A stretch of 64,000 bases of DNA, from assembly GCA_911728455.2 (NCBI GenBank), contig OU452232.1:6599227-6663226 (forward strand), read 5' to 3'. The notes under the pieces are model-generated. The model was not told the DNA's origin, made no database searches, and saw only the letters and a program-made list of their open reading frames with translations. A program made the translations under genes and the position numbers. The first letter of the stretch is position 1. Every line of letters starts with the position of its first letter. The DNA is from Marthasterias glacialis. Taxonomy: Eukaryota > Echinodermata > Asteroidea > Forcipulatida > Asteriidae. Below are positions 1 to 13,200 of the stretch, one piece after another.

Positions 1-129
1 ATTTCTGAGATGATCCGGGAGCAATCTTTCCCCACGAGGCGAAGGGAGTTGTAGTTCTAACCATAGCACGAGTAAACGCAGTCAATACCTGTTTTACAAA
101 ACCCCATACGACACTCTACCATAGACGTT

Positions 130-535
130 AAGGTAGCTATGGGTATAGTACATTGATTGCTATGGGTATAGTACAGTGGTTGCTATGGGTATAGTACATT
201 GGTTGCTATGGCTATAGTACATTGGTTGCTATGGGTATAGTACATTGGTTGATATGGGTATAGTACATTGGTTGCTATGGCTATAGTACATTGGTTGCTA
301 TGGCTATAGTACATTGGTTGCTATGGCTATAGTACATTGGTTGCTATGGCTATAGTACAGTGGTTGCTATGGGTATAGTACATTGGTTGCTATGGCAATA
401 GTACATTGGTTGCTATGGCTATAGTACATTGGTTGCTATGGGTATAGTACATTGGTTGATATGGGTATAGTACATTGGTTGCTATGAGTATAGTCCATTG
501 GTTGATATGGGTATAGTACATTGGTTGTTATTGGT
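130..535. repeat. 23-bp minisatellite, about 17 copies
   Basis: Unit close to CTATGGGTATAGTACATTGG plus TTG, with GGG/GGC and GCT/GAT variants between copies. It lies in the INTS9 intron after the last exon in the window. The rest of 1-944 shows no coding sequence; a short ATT microsatellite sits at about 891-916. Confidence 0.9.
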
Positions 536-944
536 GTAGTTTGTAATGTCCATGCGGCTTTCTAGTAAAAAAAAGTATCATGTTGTGCACTTTAACCCAA
601 TCATAAGGCAGAATCTACGTGAGGGTTGTTATAAAACTGTGTACTTGTGTTTACTGTGTAGATTCATTCACAACATACCAAATAGCCGCTGGCATAGTTT
701 ATCACTAATTCAAAACCACAGTGGATGAGATTGATGGGTCAGACAGTAGGAGGGTTGACTGTATACGGTGTAGATGCATTCACCACACTAGAGCAGGCTA
801 GATAAACCATTCAGTAGATTGACACAGTTCTTGTGTAAGCGTCTCGATCTAGCTACTGGGAAATGTGCGCTTTATAAGAACCAAGTAGTATTATTACTAT
901 TATTATTATTATTATTCAACACTGCGACTAACTGCAAGACTTAC

Positions 945-1177
945 CATGAATTGATGAGAAATGCTTCAGACGGCCAGTTTTGATCAACTCAGCGTGAGGG
1001 AAAGGTGGTTCGGGTAGAAACACTTTAGACTGCTTCTGTCCACAAAGCCTGTGAAATGACAAATAACCATTGATTATTCCTTGTTGAAATACTTAAGTTT
1101 TCTTCATCATCTTTCTCGCAATCTTGACAGTATTTCAGATGGAATTTTAGGATTGGTTCTTGTATGAACTGCTGCGA

Positions 1178-1208
<31 letters not shown>

Positions 1209-4200
1209 GCGTGAGCAAAGAAAATTTGGCTGATGCCGGACTCGAACCCGCGACCTCTCATACATTTTTTTTGGGGGGGGGGCACAAGGGTACAAATTTT
1301 CCTCTCGAATTTTGGCAGTTTTATTTACTGAGCAGGATACGACTTACAGATGGTACATGTGAAATGGTATTTTGACTGGTATTCTTATTCTTGTAGGCAA
1401 AATTGTTTTGTGCTTAACTACTTTGTGTGCTTAAGTAGCTCCATGAAAGCAAAAATATGCAGGATACCAGTCACAGATGGTACATGTGAGATGGTATTTT
1501 GGCTGGTAACCTTAATCTGGTAAGCATACTTTTGTCGTACTTGGCTACTTTTTGTGGTTAAGCAGCTCTTTGAAATTGGGCCATGAGTGCTTAAGCAGAA
1601 AATATGTCATTTTCTTCTCAGCTGCAAATAAGCAGGATACCAGTCATAGATGATTTGACGGTATTCTGGCTGGTAACCTTATTCTTTCTTTTAAGCAACA
1701 TTATTTTGTGCTTAGCTACTTCTTAATTGGGCCCTTGCAAGACAACGGACCTACTCACCACTCCGAGAATATCTGTGAGTAAGCCAACGAGCTATCTGCA
1801 ACCGGTGATACAAAGAACATCGGGATCTGCGTCAATCCAACAGAGTCCATGTAACCTGACAGGCACTCAAACAAGTCGTAGATAATACCCGATGGGTAGC
1901 AGGGGACCAGTACATTCCCTCCACTCTTTATTGTGACAGCTGGGGAAGAGGGACCAGGGAAAAAAAATATTCAATAGTCTGTTCAATTTGGCAGCTGCGG
2001 CTGTTTCTAAGGGTGTTGCTATGGGCCTTCTATTCTTCAATGTGCATTACACGTGAGCCGCAGCCGCTAAATCGAACATGGCTTTAGACTTGTGGCCATA
2101 TTTGTTAGGTTCCTTGAACGCAACGGTGAATTATAAATACTGATTCATATCATATAACACAGGGATCTGACTATTTTTCGTTACTCACTTAGATTACTGC
2201 AGAACTCTCCCAGCATGCTGTCCGGATTGTGAGCTGGCGTCTGCGTGATGCTTGTTAGTAAGAGTAGGTCGCTGTTCTTCAGAGGATCTTGGAGAATCGG
2301 GGTCGAGTGGGTGGTCAGAAAGGAAGAGCTGGAAATGTAGCATACCTAAAGAAGAGACCAACAAAGCAGCTACAATAGTTTACGATGACTTTCACTTTCT
2401 TTTGACATTTTTACCAAGCATATGACAAGAAACACAATAGGAACCACTTTGCATCCATCACGTTTTTAAGAAGTTTTTCCAATGGTTGCAATTTTTGTTC
2501 ATTACCTGAAACTACCTAAAAAGTGTTCCAACATGTTAATGGACATGCAGGCTTACACTGAAAATAATTTGAGTAGTAACTTTTGATGTTTGCTTTTCAC
2601 TTTCTCTTTTTTTCTCTTTAAATCACACTAAAATTGTCTATCCAAAAAGTTACCCAATTTTTCAGTTCATTTTTTGACTGAAATTAGAGGGTAATTAATA
2701 AAAATAATAATAGTCAACTCAAATTGTTTCAGTATAAGTCTGAATGGCCATTCACATGTTGAAACATTTTTGGGTGGTTTCAGGTACTTAGAAAAAAAAA
2801 ACTGTTAGAAAAACTGCTAACGTAACGGATGCAATATGGTATACTTTATTGTGTTTCTTGTCATATGCTCTCTAAAACCTTCTCGATGACCTGAAACACG
2901 TACAGATCATTAATGGAAATAACATTTTATGTTTCCAGACCGATCCATTAAGCCCCGTCTACCTTAGCAACTGCCTAGCAACAGCACATGGTGTGACTTT
3001 CTTGCCACGATCGCAGCGGTGGTTAGGTTGCGGCCACACACATGTATCGGATACACACACGTACATGGTTTTTATGACTGGTACAAATTTAGTTTTGTGG
3101 CCTTTTGAGCAGTGCCTTGAGTCCAAGGAACGATGCAGACATGAATACTGTTAAACCACTTTTACACGGCTGTACAGGGACCACAGCTGTGGGATTTGCA
3201 CCACCAGAAATACACAAAATTAAAACAAAACAAAAGTTAGTCCAGTCGTGTGTTAGAACAATGGCGGTGGTTTGTTTACTTTTCTAATGGGATTTTAACA
3301 TGTCGGACTCTTGTCAGACTTTCAGTGGCGTTTTCAGGGCTGTGATTGGTCAATACGTTAGTAGGCGGCCGGCTTAATGGATCGGTCTATTATATGATTC
3401 CAACTGCCAGGCAAGTTTGGTCGTCTTGTGATGCATTGTGAATGTCGTCACATGCTGTCAAATGTTCTGGACTGCTTATGAAATACACTTTTGCGTTACA
3501 ACTGTAAGCAAAAAGATAAACGATTCAGTAAACTGCTTAAAGAATTTGGGTCTGGTGTCCTATCAGGTACCTCTTTACTCTTGGGTGGAGTAAGTGAATT
3601 CAACCCAAGCATTAAGGTCTGGCTCATTCCATGAAGGTGGAACACTAGGGACACCATGACATTGTTACCACCTATGAAACTTTTTCACCACTTCACTGGT
3701 CTACTTGGTCAATCTTGCTTTACATAGTATAAATAACACCAAACAGGAATCATAAAAAAGGTTTTACTTGATTACTGTGGTGTAAAATAAATGTGATACA
3801 GTGCCTGCACTAATGTAACAGGGACACCATAGGTGTGACATTTGGTGACCCCGTTACATCGTGACATACATCCTTGATTTTCTCAGCCATGTGTACGTTA
3901 ATAGCCACGAAGGAAGTTATTTTTTATGGATTTGGCATCAAGTTTCTGTTGAACACTGTAAATTTGTTTTTTACCTTCACAATATTGAAAAATATGTGTT
4001 ACAAGCATGGTGTCCCTGTTACATTGTTACCTTGAATTTTTAAGAATATTAGCAACACTATCAGGTAAGATGGTGTGGGAAGGATTTGAAACTTTCTGAA
4101 ATACTTTCAACACCCAAATGAAAGGTTATGATTGATAAACATAAACTAGAATCAACATTTTTTCCAACAAAACTTACAAAATTGAAAAATGTCAGAAATT

Positions 4201-7200
4201 GTGTCCCGCCTTCATGGAATGACCCTCCTGTCTTTCTTTACCTTTTCATAGTCTGATTTGATGACCCAATTACAGCTCCCTAAGCAGTAGCCTGAACTGT
4301 GTGGCGACACCATCAGGGAACCAAATAAATTCTGTGGAGTAATCGGAAAGTAAGAAGCAACAGTAAAACAATGGTAACAGCACTGAATTTGGATTTGTCA
4401 ATTGAAATTTCGTTTTCAAACCCAATCACAAATACATCTAGGAATTCAGCGAAGAAAAAAAATCACGCATGGAAACTAATAACAATATCAACCCTAACCC
4501 TAACCCATACCACAGTGTTATATGCCCAGTCCAACACCATACAACACTTATCAATGTGAGTGGCTTGCCCCAAGCAACAAGATCCATATGTGGATACTGT
4601 TGTGTTAGGAATGGAAGGGTGTTCAGTGAAGTGGACTGTGCATTAGGAATACCATGCCCTGTTTAACAATATAGAACAATAGAGGATGGGAGGCTGTTGT
4701 TTTTGAATCAAATTCTTTTACTTTGTGCTTCTTTGCTATGTAATGAGCATTGTTTTAGGGTGTTTTTTTTTTGGGGGGGGGAGGGGTTCAACTTACTATG
4801 CAACCACAAACACACACACATGACAGGAAGCCACAGAATTCCCTGTGCAACATAGTACAACACAGGTTTAGAACTGTTGGATCTTGTTGTCTAGGGCAAG
4901 GTTATAGTTAACAGAGTCTTATATAGAGCACATATCTACTAACAAGGGTACTCAAGGCGTTGGAACAAAGAGAAACAAGCAGGTCAGGACTTTGTTACAA
5001 AGGAATGATTATGTGAACCATCGAAGCACCCACTGTGGAAGCGGGGTGTGCAACTTGCTGCCAAACCGTACCAGGAAACACAGGGGCAAGCCCCTTGTCT
5101 TTCACCATGAGTGTCTGGGTTCTTTTACACAACACATGGGACCTACGGCTTTACGTCCCATCTGAAGGATGCAGCACTTATGGTTAAGTGCCTTGCTCAG
5201 GGTCACCCGTGCCATGGGGATATGAACCCCCACATTGCTGCCGACAATACCAGAAATTGAGTCCGGTGAACTAGACCACTTGGCCACAACACTCCATAGT
5301 AATTTAGTATGTATCAACATAAATATTTGCAACAAATGCAGTGACCGAAGTTTAAATCTACATGAACTAAAATCCCCACCCTTCTTTCCACTAGAACATT
5401 TGAATCAACTGACCAATTTTTGTGAGAATGCCGTGACCTGTACTTTAGACAGGCATGCGTTGATGTCATGCTTTGTGTAGCAACCCTTCCACGATGACAG
5501 CCACTGAACGTCTCTGAGCGGAGCCGGTAGTAACTTCAAGAAGGAGGGCTTCTTCCAGTTCAGAGCCGTCTTCTTCTTGGGGACTCGCTCCATGTATTCC
5601 ACCAACTCTTCCATCAGCTGCCTGAGGATACAGGTTACAAGAGAACAGTGACTATCGTTTTGGAGGCCAAAGTGCAACGTAAACGAATGGTACACATAAC
5701 TGTGGCGTGTCGTGGCCGAGCGGTTTAGTGCATCGGACTCAAGTTCTAACGCTAATCATCAGGATGTGGGTTCGAATCCCGGTCATGACACTTGCGTCCT
5801 TGAGCAAGGCACTTAACTATAATTGCTTCAAATAGGGGAAAAGGCAGTTATGTTTGTCTTGCAACGGATTCAATTACCCCTCCCTGTTCTTAGCTGTGCT
5901 GTGAAGAGACTTGCGATTATATCTCGCCATGTCTCGTTTCTGCGCATTGGGGCAGGTTTCTATCCCTTCAAAAAGTAGCCCACACCTCGAGTGGCCTATG
6001 GGTGTTGTGATGGGCTAATTGCATACAAAAATAAAAATTAAAAAAATTTAAAAATGCACACAAACAGTTGTTACACTGCACTTCCGGCTCCAAAACGTCA
6101 TCACTTACCAACAGGATAGACCAAAAAAGTCACTCACGTATTCTGTGTGTGACTAAGAGTGCAATTTTGTTTAATTCACGGGTTACACCAATCACGGGAA
6201 CATGCTGTTCCCCAAAAATAATTGAACAGGTGCTTCACTTGTATGGCCAACATTTTATAGGAGATGCTACTGACCCCCTTGCACCAGCGTCACACGTGGC
6301 TTCTGTCTGCCACGTTCACCATTTTGGGAGTCAAATTCAGTGTTAAAAGTATGTTTAGTGCATAGAGGGGGGGGGGGTGTCGCCTACAATGCGCACTAGA
6401 CACTCATTAGAGCAGCTCGTCCTTAGTGGTTTGCACCATCGCAGCTGTGGCGGCCCCACGCCCGTATCGACGCACACGCACTGTGAATCCTCCATGCTGC
6501 AGTTAAAACCCTCCCACAGTCTGACCATTGAATATCATCCACTGTGGTGGGCAGTGAATGTACACTGCTTATCACACATCGGTGCAAGGTAAAACTTAAA
6601 TTAATGGTCTTTATCCCTGATGCAGTAACTACATCAATTAAATTGCTCATGGCACCCGCTGCTAACTACAGGCTTTGAACTAGCCTCTCCCTCACCAGGC
6701 ACACTTGGTGGTCATGGGTTTGAATCCCACAGCCTTTGCAGTTTCTTCCCACTGGCCTCGGAAAGCACTAAATATATATGTATTAATCGCATATCGGTAA
6801 AAAATAGTTAGAATACCTGCCGGTTTGCTGTGTGGGATCAGTGCAGTAGACAGTCCCTCTGAAACCAGTGTACTGAAAAACAAAAATCAGAGGCAGAAGG
6901 TCGTTAAAAGGTTGAAACTATAGAATTGATAATAACAATAACAAATTATTAATTCAATGTGGAATTTCACTTATTATGAAGCCTATACTGGTGTCAGTTC
7001 TCCAGAGATCATTTCCATCTGAAAAACTGTGGAAATCAAGAAAATTGCATTCACTTGGTTTCATTACCACAAAGAGATAAATATGAACCCTCCCACTCTT
7101 GGTCACATTTTCCAGTGAGTTGACCAACCATTTGAAACCATTAAACTGCAGGGGTTGTGTGTGGTGGCACAACTGTGCACGAACTGTTTACATGTATGTA

Positions 7201-10200
7201 CTGTGTAGATGCATTCACCGCATGATACCTGTACCATACAATGAGACTACATTTGTAACAATCACTTGGGGGTGGGGGTGTTCTGAAACAGAATTAGCCC
7301 TATGTAGGACTCTTCCTCTGTGCTGTACACAGATACAGAGTCCTAAATATGACGGCCAGATTTGGGGGCGGAAAATTTTCAGAGCTCCATAATTCAAAAC
7401 TGACATCCAAAACCCAACGCCAAAAAATGTATGTGGCCATGGAATGTTACTCCGGTGAGATTAGTAGCTTCTTACAGGCAAGATTTGAATTATGGAGCTC
7501 TGAAAATTTTCTGCCCCGGAAACCTCATATCCAGTACGTCAATATAGTATTTATTCGAAAGTGAAAGGCCTCCAGGACTAAAACAGAATGTGCCAAATCT
7601 GCATACATTCATGCATGGTCAAGCACTAAACACTGCTGTTGCCGTCTCACGAACAGTGAGTCTTTGGTATTGTTCACTTCATCAAAGTGGTTATTTGGTT
7701 TCTACTCCAAACATTCTCACGCCACGCTTATCAAATCTCGAGAAGGCCCTTGCTATAGGGCAGGTTGAAGCTGGTTTTCCCCAGCATTATTTTGAGCGAG
7801 CCCCAGTACCATATCCAGATGAAGGTCAAGTTCCGTGAAACCAGTGATGTCAAAGACAGACCATGAAGCGGGCATCCCAAGAAGACAACACCCCAAGAAG
7901 ATGTTCAATGAAACCTTTAAGTTTGCATTACGGTGCGTTCAAACTTTTTCAAAGATAGAGAGTTGGTTGCTACTGACAGAGTTGATTGTACTGTTGAGCC
8001 AAAGAATTTGGCACATTCTGTTTGAGACCCCCCCCCCTGCATTTACAACAGAGTTGCTGAACCCTCAAACAAGTGATTGTTACATAAATGTGGTCTTGTT
8101 GTAAAGAGGAATGAATCAGCTTTCCATTGATATGCAATATGAAATAAACAAGTCGCAAATAACCGAGATACAGGTAACTGGAAAAAAAAACATTCAAAAC
8201 TTTTTTTTTTGAGGGGTTTAAAATGTCAAATCAAACGTTACCTCTGTGATGAATGGGAGTGCCAGCATACAGTGGTAGTTAGAAACTAAGATGGCGTCAA
8301 CTGTGGAGAAGTCAAGTACACCAAGCTGAGGAGATCAAAAGTAAATAAATAATAATACGCAGTTTTATATAGCGCTTTATCACACCCGATGGGCATCTCA
8401 AAAAGCGCGCAGTATTTTTTTCTGTAAGGTATGCAGAGTGATAGGTTTTGAAGTATGAGACCTGTTCCTTAACACATTGCACCATGTAATGGTTTACAAG
8501 GTGCTGTGGCCCAATCTGCAGCTGATCAAACCAGGAACACTTGAGCGAACCCCTTCTCTTTGTGAAACGGCTTTAAGTCTCTACCGAAGGACGCAGCAAT
8601 AACGGTTAGGTGTCTTGCTTAAGGACACAAGTGTCACAACCGGGACTCAAACCCACACTCTGCTGATCAGAAACACCAGAGCTTGAGTCCGGTGTTCTTA
8701 TCTGCTCGGCCACGACACGACATAAGTAAAATACTCAGCAACCAGAAAAGTCTGAAACTGGCAGGTTTTGATAATCCCCACACTGAAAAGACCATGTAAC
8801 CCATGACATCTTAGGTTAAAAAAGAGCCAGGGAGCCCAGAATTCCTACTGGCACAATTTTCTAGCATATGGCACTCCATGGGTGTTTCAGCATCTTGGAT
8901 CTTTCCACTTAACTTTGAGTGGATTGCGGCCATAATAGTTACCTGTGTTTTTCTATCTCTATTGGAAAGAGGGGATTTTTCTCCATCTAAACCATTGTAA
9001 GCTTGGCAATAAATCGATCCATTTTTGTACGTACGCAACAGTGCTGCATGCCGCCCTCTGCCATTGCTGGGCCGCTGTCAGCGCAAGGTTTTGAAAACGA
9101 ACCGTTGTCTTTTGTACTTTTTATAAGAACTACATGTCAAGCTCAATGATTTACACTCTTTCCCTGACAAGACAGCATGGCATAATGATGTAGATCACTG
9201 ACCATAAATATTTGCAACTAAACAGAAAAAGAATCCTAAAAATGTTACAGACAATCGATGACTTTTAAGTGTGAGACACGGAAACTGCACTGTCGCGGGT
9301 TAAATGCTTAACATCAGCAAGGTTTTTTGTCAGAATTTCACAATTCACTCTCTGTTTAGCTGCAAATATATCATCGAGTGAAGTTGCTTGCAATGCGTAT
9401 AATGTTGCCACCCCCAGTATTGGCACTCTGGCTGTGTGTTAGAGTCACTAAGATTTACCCATAGGATCTCACCTCTGGCAAACAGACTTCAGGGGAGCTG
9501 TCCACGAACACCCTTCCACTGCATTCCTTCAACTCCTGAAAATGAAAAGCAGAAAGCATTCACTGGCTGGCACTCAAGTTCAATGCAAAACAAAACACTA
9601 ACACAGAACAAAACAGTTTGTGGGGTGTGCCAACATCCACCTGCAGTGCCAAAAAAAAATAACAAATCAGAATGCCCAGAGGAGGGGGGGTAGGAGAGAG
9701 GGAGGCTGAAGCCCCTTAGGCACCCAGTGGGTGCACCATTGAAACAATATACAATCTTAGGCAGGGTCCAAATTGGCGGCTACAGCTACAGCTGGCGTGT
9801 TGTGCCTGAGTGGATAAGAACACCGGACTCAAGCTCTGGTGTTTCTGATCAGCAAAGTGTGGGTTCGAGTGCCGATCGTAATTTTTCTGTCCTTAAGCAA
9901 GACACTTAACCATTATTGCTTCGTCCTTCGGATGGGACGTAAAGCCGTAGGTCCCGTGTGTTGTGTAATGTACATAAAAGTACCCAGTGCACTTATCGCA
10001 AAGAGAAGGGGTTCGCCCTGGTGTTCCTGGTTTGATCGGCTGCAGATTGCACCACAGCACCTTGTAAAACCGTTACATGGTGATATGTCAAGGATCAGGT
10101 CTCATACTTCAAAACGTAGTTGCGCATACCTTGCAGGAGAAAGTACTGAGCGCTTTGAGATGCCCATTGGGTGTGATAAAGTGCTATATGAGAATTGGTT

Positions 10201-13200
10201 ATTTCTATTTTTATTATCATCATGTGTTGAAGTATAGGACGTCTGGCTACACCCTTAGCAACAGCCATTGCCCTAGCCGTAGCCGTCAATTCAGATACAG
10301 CCGTGGCTTACATTTTTCAAGTCCTCTTTTGCTGCAGGTTCACCCGACGGCTTCCATGATGGCAGAGAGTTCAAGCGTGTGCTGAAATTCAGAAGAAAAA
10401 ACAATTATCATTTTCATAAAAGTATGAAGCGTCTGGTCAAAGTTTTTGATTGGGAATAAAAGACATTGTTGACACTACTGGGCAAAAAGGATCAACATGC
10501 TGGTCTATTAATACTGCATTGGCTTTTTTTTACCTACAGGTGACCTCAATCCTCCAATATCCTCCTCTCCTTTGTCACTTTACAACATGTTCCAATATAA
10601 GATTGGAATGCCTGACCCAGTGGACTATAGACCATCACATACATGTATCCTCAATATTTGGACTTTGATAAGATTGGTTTGCCTGTTTGGATAATAAGCA
10701 ATTGTTACCTGGGCCAGCAGTACTGTATCCTACAAAGCCACACAACTTCCTGAATAGGATTTTGGAGGATTTGGGGACTGTTAGGTTAAGCTTCACCCCT
10801 CTGTGCCATTAACCCTGACCGTCCCTATTCCATCAAACTCAATAAGCAGGTTTTGTTGGACTGGGGACTGCATGAGTAAACTGACTATGTTTTACATTGG
10901 TTCAGGCATACCACCATGATCAGAGTACCACAGTTTGGGTGTTGAGTGACCCACATGGTGTTGGAATTTGTTACAGTGGAGAAGGATCCTAGTAAATCAC
11001 TCAGGGGAGTTAAGGTTAATAATACCTGTGTACCTTTAAGTAAACAAAAATGTCAACGGGATGCTGCCTTTGGGACAAAATTATCCAGCATTTTTCATAC
11101 CAATGTCAATACTACGATAATCATCTGTGCGCTAAAATTTGATTATTTATAGAAAGTGGAAAGGCTCAGAAGAAACAAGTGTCATTCTGACGTTTGCATC
11201 ATAATGATAGGCATTTATTTGATGCTTTTAAACCTATCGTATCAAAGTGTGCCTTTCGCTATCACTACTCCTGTTCATCGGGCCCTAACTCTAGTTCCTT
11301 TGGAGTATGCAGCACCGGGAAACAAATGGGTGCACAGGTTGATAATTATTCACATCGACCATCTCTAGCCTCGCAGGAACCCCTTTACTCATGGGCAGGC
11401 CTCAAATTAACCCACGGCACCCACAGCAATTGCCGTGATGCCCTGTGCTTTTGCCGTGGTGCCCTTTGGAAAATTCCAAGTTCACATTTTTCCTCATAGA
11501 AGTGCCCCTTACCAGAAGAAAATTGCCTTGCCCCGTCAAGAGCAAAGTTCAAAGCCTGCATGGGTGATGAGAAGCAATAAGACACAAGTGTAATGCAGGC
11601 CTGATTACTTCGTTCTTGAAAGGGCAAGGGCACCAAGGCATTTTCTCCATGGTAAAGGGCACCTCAATGAGAGTATTGCTAATTTCTTTTGGAACATTTC
11701 AAAGGCACCAAGGGCGCCAAGGGGCAATGGAGGCAATTGTCTCTGTTGCCCCCATGAAGTATTGGGCCTACTAATGACTGGATTTCGAACCCACATTCAT
11801 GACACTCCGATGAATCCATCAGAACTCGAGTCCAATGCGCAACACCAATTGGCCATATCCCACACAGTCACCTAATTTGGAGTGCTCCACAAAAATAACC
11901 AAGTAGACACACACAGTCCTTAGTGATATACACTGTGTGGAAAATCCTTTGTCATCGTGCAGTTAAGAATAAGAAATCTTTAAAACCATCACCATTTCTA
12001 TTACATATGTGACTCAGCCTGTGTGAATGAGACACTTTGAGGTAAAAATGTAAATTTCAATTTCATCATGTAGGGCATCTTCCAAGGATTAAAACGACAC
12101 CACACTGACCTCTACAGAGTTTACGGTTCCAATCCAGAACAGTCAACTCTGTAGAGGTCAGTGTGGTGTCTTTTTAATCCTTGGAAGATGCCCTACATGA
12201 TGAAATTTTGACTTAAATTTTTACCTCAAAGTGTCTCATTTACACAGGCTGAGTCACATATTGTTTTGTGAGCTGGTTTTCGGACACCCGATCCCTTTAA
12301 TACAATACTCGGTTTTGAGCTGTTCAACGCTGTACAGAATATGCTTCCTTTTTGAGTAAACCAAGAATTTCTTACTCGTGAAAACACTGTGTGAACGTGT
12401 GTAATTCCACACAGTGTTTCAAGTTCCTACACAATATCAATATCAGGTCCACACTTCGTATGTAGTGGTTATCAAACACACAATCAAGCATAACACACAC
12501 ATCACAATGTTGGGCAAGACATTTTGGCAAAGGGCAATTTCATTACCCAACAGGGAAATACATTTTATTTGCAACCCTATTCGGTACCTTGGGACTAGCG
12601 TGAGTGGTAAGAAATGCTGGAATGACGTTAGATCCAAAGCGCAGTCCAGGAGAATGGTGGTATTCTTGAACGTCAGGAGTAAACATGGGGCATTTGGATG
12701 CTCTGAAAGACAGTACTGTAAAGAAAACAGACAGACACGATTATTAACCACAAATTCCACTAACATTACATTTTACCACCTCCACCACCTGACCACTACA
12801 CTGTTTTAAGTTATTCATTTTATTGATTAATTCTGGTTGCGAAGCCAAGTATTCTCAGAAAGTGAACTCAATCACTACGCCCTATGACCATGTACCCCCC
12901 CAAAACGTGAGATGAACTTTCAAATCGAGACTGACATTTTGTTCCCCAAATTTTCCCCTCGATGATCGGTCAGTCAAATTGCGATTTTTCATAAAATTCC
13001 ACCAAAAGGCTAGGAGTTATCGCATCGTGAGTCTAATGTACTTCAGACTCTCTGGCAATGACTGACCGATCATCGTGGGGAAAATTTTGGCAACAAAATG
13101 CAAATCTTAATTCACAAAGTTTTATCTCACGTTTTCGGGGTACATGAATGTAGGGCCAAGGAGTGGAGATTACATGTAGTCCAGCATGATGGCACCATTT

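Noticed and set aside
5702-5790. tRNA-Ser/Leu-like A and B boxes
   Set aside because: Same as the heads of many SINE copies in this window, with the body and tail continuing directly after them.
9839-10237. 132-codon plus-strand open frame
   Set aside because: Lies within a full-length SINE; similar translations occur in the other copies.
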